Shown here: piece after piece, positions 16,580 to 21,193 of the stretch
Layout: the number at the start of each line of letters is the position of its first letter
How positions within the stretch are numbered: the first letter of the stretch is position 1
IMG/VR virus record: IMGVR_UViG_3300037042_006334
Span: 1-21,193 of that record
Reading direction: 5' to 3' (one strand)
Source of the DNA: a virus
DNA length: 21,193 nt
Position numbers and translations under genes: made by a program
Notes under the pieces: generated by a model
Told to the model about the DNA's origin: nothing
The model's input: the letters and a program-made list of their open reading frames with translations, nothing else
The model's database searches: none

Positions 16580-16592
16580 GTATCTTGATAAA

Positions 16593-17081
16593 TTAGTAAA
16601 CAAGTACGCAACGGTCCATTCTAAGAGTTGCGTTGATAGTTGCAAGTCCATCAGAAGTGTAAGTTACTGCATTGAAGTTAACATCAGTTAAGAATGTTCC
16701 GTACAAAATCCATTTTTCTACAACAACACCGGTTGGGTCCAACATTTCGAGGTCAACATCTTTCTTATAACCCGCAGCATAACCCATACGACCTGTCACA
16801 GATTCAGCATGTAAACGTACCCACTCCATAAGTGCCTGAGCTGCTGACGGTCCAATCGGATCTCTAAACACTGCTGGAATTGTTTGCCAAGTGAATTTAC
16901 CTGCAACATAAGTTTCAGTATTCAAGAAAGGGATTGGAACTGGGTTTATAATAATATGTGGTCTTGCAGAAGATTCAACAAACCATTCATTTATACCAAG
17001 AGATGATGGAAACCTTAGGATAAAACGATTCTGTCGTTTTGGTTCGTAAGGAATCGGCATTTTCATTAACAAATCAGCCAT
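16593..17081 (-). CDS. Tail tube protein, gp19-like, 162 aa
   Basis: Inner tail tube protein that stacks as hexameric rings inside the sheath. Its 162 residues almost equal T4 gp19 (163). The N-terminus has the typical KRQNRFILRFPSSLGINEWF strand pattern, followed by SARPHIIINPVPIPFLNTET. The middle has GKFTWQTIPAVFRDPIGPSA and the helix AAQALMEWVRLHAESV. The end has LDPTGVVVEKWILYGTF and TINATLRMDRCVLVY, matching the conserved closing strands of gp19-type tubes. The leader before the ATG is strikingly A-rich (AAAACAAAAAAATTAAAAAC), which fits efficient translation without a Shine-Dalgarno sequence in Bacteroidota. The gene is separated from the sheath by a hydrolase gene, whereas in T4 the two are adjacent. 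A hairpin follows it. Confidence 0.9.
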   Translation of the reverse strand: MADLLMKMPIPYEPKRQNRFILRFPSSLGINEWFVESSARPHIIINPVPIPFLNTETYVAGKFTWQTIPAVFRDPIGPSAAQALMEWVRLHAESVTGRMGYAAGYKKDVDLEMLDPTGVVVEKWILYGTFLTDVNFNAVTYTSDGLATINATLRMDRCVLVY

Positions 17082-17116
17082 GTGTTTTTAATTTTTTTGT
17101 TTTTGTTATTTTATTG

Positions 17117-17123
17117 ATAAATA
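17117..17123 (-). promoter_or_regulatory. TATTTAT intergenic motif, copy 5
   Basis: Coding-strand TATTTAT followed by CAATAAAAT, 35 bases before the tube ATG, in a 93-base gap with no hairpin. The longer distance leaves room for an A-rich leader. Confidence 0.3.
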
Positions 17124-17174
17124 TATCCTTTCACAAAAATTTTTCTATTTACTTTTTTTTTGAAAACGATATTC

Positions 17175-18005
17175 TTATTTAACTTCCTGCTTAACTCCTC
17201 CAGCAGTAGAATAAGTCTTTACTATATTATCTGGTTTATTTTTGAAGTGTTTTTGCATTACTTCTATATTTTTTGGATCATCGTCACTAAATCCTATAGA
17301 TAAATTATCTGGATTAAATTTATTACTTATATCCTTTTTTAAGAAAGCCTTTTTATTAAGTACTGCTGCCATAGCCTTAATGTAATTTACAAAACCTTCC
17401 ATCGCCTCTACTTTAGCTTCTTCAGGATTAACCGCTCCTTGGTCATCCCCAAAAGACACTGGATGATACTTATTAAGTTCCAAATATGACTTAATTAATT
17501 CTTCATCACTCATTTCATCTTCACCTACAAAAGACCGATATTTTTTAAGATTTTTAATTAACTCGTCTTTATCTATCCCATTGAACCCTTCTATAATGTA
17601 ATTATAAATTGCTTCTTTTATAGTGTTCGGGTTATGTCCCCTCGCAGTAATTATTGCAAATATTGAACCGTTATTGATTGCTTCTCTGAAATCATCAAAT
17701 GCCGGTCCTTTTTTTGCCCTCATAGCATCCACCAAAAAATCTTTATCACCATCGGTTCTAAAGTTTCTAAATGGAGAGTCACTATAACCTACTATTGTGT
17801 TACCTTTATAATTAAATGGTTCTTTTCCTATTTGATGTCTAAACTCGGCGAAATCATCAGTAGACATTCCAACTTCATTACCACTCTCATCTTTAACTAA
17901 AATTTTAGTTGGCATATGAACTATATTATCGTCCCAATCGAACGCATAATATTTTAAGTCTGGAGTACCTTTACTTATAAATCCTTCTGTAAAAACTTTT
18001 TTCAT
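17175..18005 (-). CDS. HAD-superfamily hydrolase/phosphatase in the tail gene cluster, 276 aa
   Basis: The sequence shows HAD catalytic motifs in order. Motif I is FDWDDNIV with nucleophile D23 and acid/base D25. Motif II is FAIITARGHN with T120. Motif IV is GFSDDDPKN with D241-D243 as metal-binding acids. Lys198 or Lys245 could serve as the motif III lysine. Residues about 30-110 between motifs I and II would form a cap (STDDFAEFRHQIGKEPFNY). The family mostly removes phosphate from small molecules, nucleotides or nucleic-acid ends in the cytoplasm; the substrate here cannot be read from the sequence. The N-terminal 18 residues look like a short lead-in, with no signal peptide. The gene lies between sheath and tube, where T4 has nothing. 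A small hairpin ends eight bases before its ATG. Enzyme class is confident; role is unknown. Confidence 0.85.
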   Translation of the reverse strand: MKKVFTEGFISKGTPDLKYYAFDWDDNIVHMPTKILVKDESGNEVGMSTDDFAEFRHQIGKEPFNYKGNTIVGYSDSPFRNFRTDGDKDFLVDAMRAKKGPAFDDFREAINNGSIFAIITARGHNPNTIKEAIYNYIIEGFNGIDKDELIKNLKKYRSFVGEDEMSDEELIKSYLELNKYHPVSFGDDQGAVNPEEAKVEAMEGFVNYIKAMAAVLNKKAFLKKDISNKFNPDNLSIGFSDDDPKNIEVMQKHFKNKPDNIVKTYSTAGGVKQEVK

Positions 18006-18013
18006 TTGGCTAA

Positions 18014-18034
18014 AGGGGGTATTTTACACCCCCT
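18014..18034 (-). terminator. G/C-rich hairpin between sheath and HAD genes
   Basis: A 7-base-pair stem (AGGGGGT and ACCCCCT on the coding strand, loop GTAAAAT) followed only by TTTAGCC, so its U tract is poor. The run of five G-C pairs stands out in this AT-rich DNA. It may slow transcription after the sheath gene or hide the HAD start, which begins eight bases later. Confidence 0.45.
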
Positions 18035-18042
18035 ATTAATTA

Positions 18043-21000
18043 TTAGATATTTTCGAACGAAGCTCCTGTTGGAGTGATGAAGAATTCGATATCGATGAAT
18101 TCTAATGCCTTCGTTGGTTTTAAGTATATCTTTCCTGTTAATGTATTTCTATCTAAATCTTCAGGTGAAGAAGAAACTGTTACTCTAAAGTCATAAAGAC
18201 CTCTGTCTCTTCTGATTGAATCTAAGATAGGGTTAACACTATCCAAGAATTGTTGTCTAACGATTTGGTCGTTTTGTTCGAACAACAATCTTACCGCAAC
18301 TGCTGAAATCAACTTACGAGCTTGAAGTAACAATCTTCTTACGTTCAATCTGTTAAGTGCTGTGTCAGCAACTTGTAAGGTTTTGTTACCCCAAATTACA
18401 GTTCCTACATCAGAGAATGTTGCAATTGGGTTGATTCTACCTTGATACAAAGTATCTCTATCTTCTTGAGTCAATTTAACTCTCGCTTTGATTGAGTTCA
18501 CAAGACCTCTTGTGTAACCCGCTGATGCGAACCAAGGGAATGCAATGTTATCTGTCAATGCCAAGTTTCTACAAACTTCACCTGTTGGTGGAAGATAGAT
18601 TTGTGTGTTATTAACAGTATCTCTTGTAAGAATCCAAGGATAGTAAGTTGCAGTATAGTTAGAATCAATACCTGTGTTATCCAAGTTGTCAACCGCTTCT
18701 TGAGGATAAATAATATCCTGTGGATTAGTTGCGTCAGGTGTATACATTAAGTAATCAGGTGTAGTTGCGATGTAAACTGAATCCGCTCTTGAGAATTGTA
18801 CCATGTCGATAGCTTCTTCTACAAGGTTAGAGTTGTTTACATAATCAATACTTGATGTTGCAAATACGTTGATGTTAGTTGATTCAGGGTTAGCAAACGT
18901 CAAGATACCGAGTAAGTAAGCGTAATAGTCGGTGTTTGCAAAATCTTGAGTATTGTTTTGAACCACAATTCTCTTGAATAATCCGTCGCCAGTTGCATTT
19001 GGATATCTTGTAGAAGGTGATGCACCTGCCAAGAAACCTGTAGCTCCTAATTGGAATCTGTCTTCGTTAGTTCTGAACTCTCTGTAAATGTCCCATCCAT
19101 CAAAACCTCCAGCAAAACATATAGTATATTTTCTTGAATAAATGAAGTAGTAAGGATTTTCTTGAGTTTCAGGGTCTCTTGTGAAGTCAGCGACACCACA
19201 TTCGAATGCTGTTTGGCCACTTGTTAGTGAAGAGTTAGAAATCGTAACAACGGTTGCCCCTGAATCCATGTGGAAACCTTTACTTAAATAATTCCATGGT
19301 GCCCCTTCAACAGGAAGCGGAGATGTTACCCAATTCAAAGGATTTTGTGTTCCTTTATATTGTAAGAATGAATCATCAATTCCAAACTGACTTGAGAAAC
19401 CTAAATAAGTTCTTCTAACAATATCTCCTGAAGATTCAGTAACATCGGTTGGTGCTCCAAATGGAGGATTGTAAATCACTTCACCAGGGAAATAATATTT
19501 TGTTTTGAAAATCGGAACTGGTGAAGGGTTACTTACTGAAGAGTATTCTCTTTGAGTGTACCCATAGAAACCACAAGGAATTGCATCGATTGGAGCTTCG
19601 TCAGCCAACTCAATCATAATGTAACGCGAAATCAACGCATACTCTCCGTCACTCGAACCAATTTTCTTAGCTACGAAATTATTGGAATTAGGATCCATGT
19701 TACAGTTAGTGAATTTCTCGATTACCACAGGATTAGCATCTGTGTCGAAGAAATTTCTAACCAACACGTCAAATGACATATTATTAAATGATAAGTTAGC
19801 AATAGAAACTTTTACCTCTGTATTTGCGGCGTTACCGTCAGAAATTGATATAAACTTGAATAAGTTATAAACTTTATTACCTCTAAGTTCAGATACTAAA
19901 TAAGGTGTACTTGGTGACTTATATTGAGTTGCGTTGTATGCAATTGATTGTGGGTCCTCACTTCTAGCCCCTTCAAGTGCAATTAAATTACAATTTAATC
20001 CACGAATATATCCTTGATTATAAGCGTAAGTCAAAGTAGATGGATAAATTTCTTCAACATATACAGGAACTTCATTTCTTGACTTTCCGAAATTATCAAC
20101 GCCTAATACTTTAGTAATGAACTTTGGTGAAGAAGGAGACATGGATGTCTCAAAAGAGAAATTATCATTATCCTTTGTAACACCTGAAATCAAGAATCCT
20201 TCAAATGGAGATTGAGTAACTCCTGAGTATTGTTCAGTACATACCAATTGTAAATCAGTCAATCCACTAACCTCATAAATTGGTCCGTGGTTATCACTTG
20301 TTGAACTATTAGTATATAAAGATATACCTCTAGAACGTAAAGTTGCTACAACCATGTTGTTATATTCAGAATACGCTGTCCCTGAATAAGTGTAAATACT
20401 ACCTGATACTGTACCAGAGAATGTTGAAGATGCTCCTGTTGTTAAAGAAGAAACATAATAAAAGAATGAATAACCTGAGTATGCATTTCCTGATGTAATG
20501 TCAAAGTTAGCATAATACCATGGGTCATTTGCATCAGATGACAAGTCGTTAGTTGCAATATTAACTGTATCACATTCATACTTATTAATAACGTTTGAAT
20601 AAGTTGCAGTTAAGTTATAATAATCACTTTCAGGAAGAGCACCATATACAACAGTAGTGTTAGCCGATAAAGATGGTGTCAGTGCCACATCTACAAGTTC
20701 CGATGTAAAATCCAATCCTAAAGTTGATGTACCACCATTCAATCTGTATTGATTATTGATGTACGCTTGAACTACTGGAGGAAGTGCTCCACCAACAAAT
20801 TGTACTGTATTACCTGAAGATGAACCGGTAAACTGTGCACTCCATGTTGTACCAGTTGCAGGATTAAGACCTACGGTTAATGGGTCAACGTTCGCAATCA
20901 CCTTAATACTCCAAGATGGTCCAGCGTCATATCCTGACAAACCTAAAATTCTTGTAACAAAAAGTTGATTAGATTGTTGTAAGTATGACTTTGCAATATA

Positions 21001-21193
21001 TGCCGCTTCATACTTAGGGATTTGTGTGTTTATAAATTTTGTAGGTTCAGTCCCCCCAAAATATGATTGAAACTCATCGTAGTTTGTGATAAAGATAGGT
21101 TCGAATGCGGGACCTTTGATTGTTTCCCCGACTAAACCTAACGTATTAACACCTACACTTTGAGCCACAAATGATAAGTCAGTTTCAGACGTA
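18043..21193 (-). CDS. Contractile tail sheath protein, 5'-truncated, at least 1049 aa
   Basis: Sheath subunit that contracts around the tube during injection. The C-terminal domain is clear: GRINPIATFSDVGTVIWGNK, then ALNRLNVRRLLLQARKLISA, then FLDSVNPILDSIRRDRGLYD, ending near the FITPTGASFENI terminus. These match the sheath C-terminal family. The N-terminal sheath pattern is also visible (LGLVGETIKGPAFEP, then ITNYDEFQSYFGG). The codon at 21168 is GTG, but the frame stays open to the edge and adds TSETDLSF, which fits the usual sheath start '...TETDLS'. The true start is therefore outside the window. The total exceeds T4 gp18 (659 residues) by far. A Ser/Thr/Tyr/Gly-rich insertion (about 20930-20180) likely forms extra surface domains. 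Confidence 0.92.
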   Translation of the reverse strand, partial: TSETDLSFVAQSVGVNTLGLVGETIKGPAFEPIFITNYDEFQSYFGGTEPTKFINTQIPKYEAAYIAKSYLQQSNQLFVTRILGLSGYDAGPSWSIKVIANVDPLTVGLNPATGTTWSAQFTGSSSGNTVQFVGGALPPVVQAYINNQYRLNGGTSTLGLDFTSELVDVALTPSLSANTTVVYGALPESDYYNLTATYSNVINKYECDTVNIATNDLSSDANDPWYYANFDITSGNAYSGYSFFYYVSSLTTGASSTFSGTVSGSIYTYSGTAYSEYNNMVVATLRSRGISLYTNSSTSDNHGPIYEVSGLTDLQLVCTEQYSGVTQSPFEGFLISGVTKDNDNFSFETSMSPSSPKFITKVLGVDNFGKSRNEVPVYVEEIYPSTLTYAYNQGYIRGLNCNLIALEGARSEDPQSIAYNATQYKSPSTPYLVSELRGNKVYNLFKFISISDGNAANTEVKVSIANLSFNNMSFDVLVRNFFDTDANPVVIEKFTNCNMDPNSNNFVAKKIGSSDGEYALISRYIMIELADEAPIDAIPCGFYGYTQREYSSVSNPSPVPIFKTKYYFPGEVIYNPPFGAPTDVTESSGDIVRRTYLGFSSQFGIDDSFLQYKGTQNPLNWVTSPLPVEGAPWNYLSKGFHMDSGATVVTISNSSLTSGQTAFECGVADFTRDPETQENPYYFIYSRKYTICFAGGFDGWDIYREFRTNEDRFQLGATGFLAGASPSTRYPNATGDGLFKRIVVQNNTQDFANTDYYAYLLGILTFANPESTNINVFATSSIDYVNNSNLVEEAIDMVQFSRADSVYIATTPDYLMYTPDATNPQDIIYPQEAVDNLDNTGIDSNYTATYYPWILTRDTVNNTQIYLPPTGEVCRNLALTDNIAFPWFASAGYTRGLVNSIKARVKLTQEDRDTLYQGRINPIATFSDVGTVIWGNKTLQVADTALNRLNVRRLLLQARKLISAVAVRLLFEQNDQIVRQQFLDSVNPILDSIRRDRGLYDFRVTVSSSPEDLDRNTLTGKIYLKPTKALEFIDIEFFITPTGASFENI

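Noticed and set aside
21166-21168. GTG as start of the sheath gene
   Set aside because: The frame stays open to the window edge, and the added residues TSETDLSF fit the usual sheath N-terminus, so the GTG is an internal Val codon.
1-21193. tRNA, rRNA, CRISPR, insertion sequences, integrase or attachment sites
   Set aside because: No cloverleaf-like segments, regularly spaced repeats, transposase-like frames or terminal inverted repeats were seen on reading. Coding sequence fills nearly the whole window.

Overview
The window is a stretch of a tailed-phage (or prophage) genome with a contractile, T4-like tail. Every supported gene lies on the minus strand, so the transcription order runs from high to low coordinates. 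The DNA is AT-rich, and none of the ten genes has a convincing Shine-Dalgarno sequence. Their starts instead follow A/T-rich leaders, which is the usual style of Bacteroidota and their phages. That host assignment is an inference. I saw no tRNA, rRNA, integrase, transposase or CRISPR array.

Layout in transcription order: (1) the tail sheath protein, 5'-truncated at the right edge of the window (21193-18043); (2) a HAD-superfamily hydrolase placed between sheath and tube (18005-17175); (3) a gp19-like tail tube protein (17081-16593); (4) a gp26-like baseplate-hub assembly/tail chaperone-type protein (16511-15768), followed by an overlapping +1-frame coding segment (15808-15629) that looks like its C-terminal partner; (5) a tape-measure-like protein (15588-13735); (6) a 1709-residue baseplate/hub protein with an embedded OmpA-like domain (13684-8555); (7) a gp53/LysM-like baseplate protein (8555-8232); (8) a 2569-residue baseplate hub protein with a candidate cell-wall-hydrolase domain and an IPT/TIG domain (8242-533); (9) a 74-residue protein of unknown function (501-277); (10) the start of a Pro/Ala/Glu-rich protein that leaves the window on the left (273-1).

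The genes together make a contractile tail: sheath and inner tube, a ruler plus assembly chaperones that set tube length, and a baseplate hub carrying cell-wall-binding and cell-wall-cutting modules. Genes 6, 7 and 8 overlap at their ends and are probably translationally coupled. Genes 1 to 5 are separated by short gaps. Three of these gaps hold stem-loops, and five gaps in the window hold the coding-strand heptamer TATTTAT.

Points most worth a second look: the hidden +1-frame segment after the gp26-like gene, with the run TTT_TTT_CGT_C at the point of overlap; the OmpA-like domain inside a baseplate protein; the HAD hydrolase inside the tail cassette; the giant hub whose two conserved parts lie about 1,400 residues apart; and the repeated intergenic TATTTAT motif.
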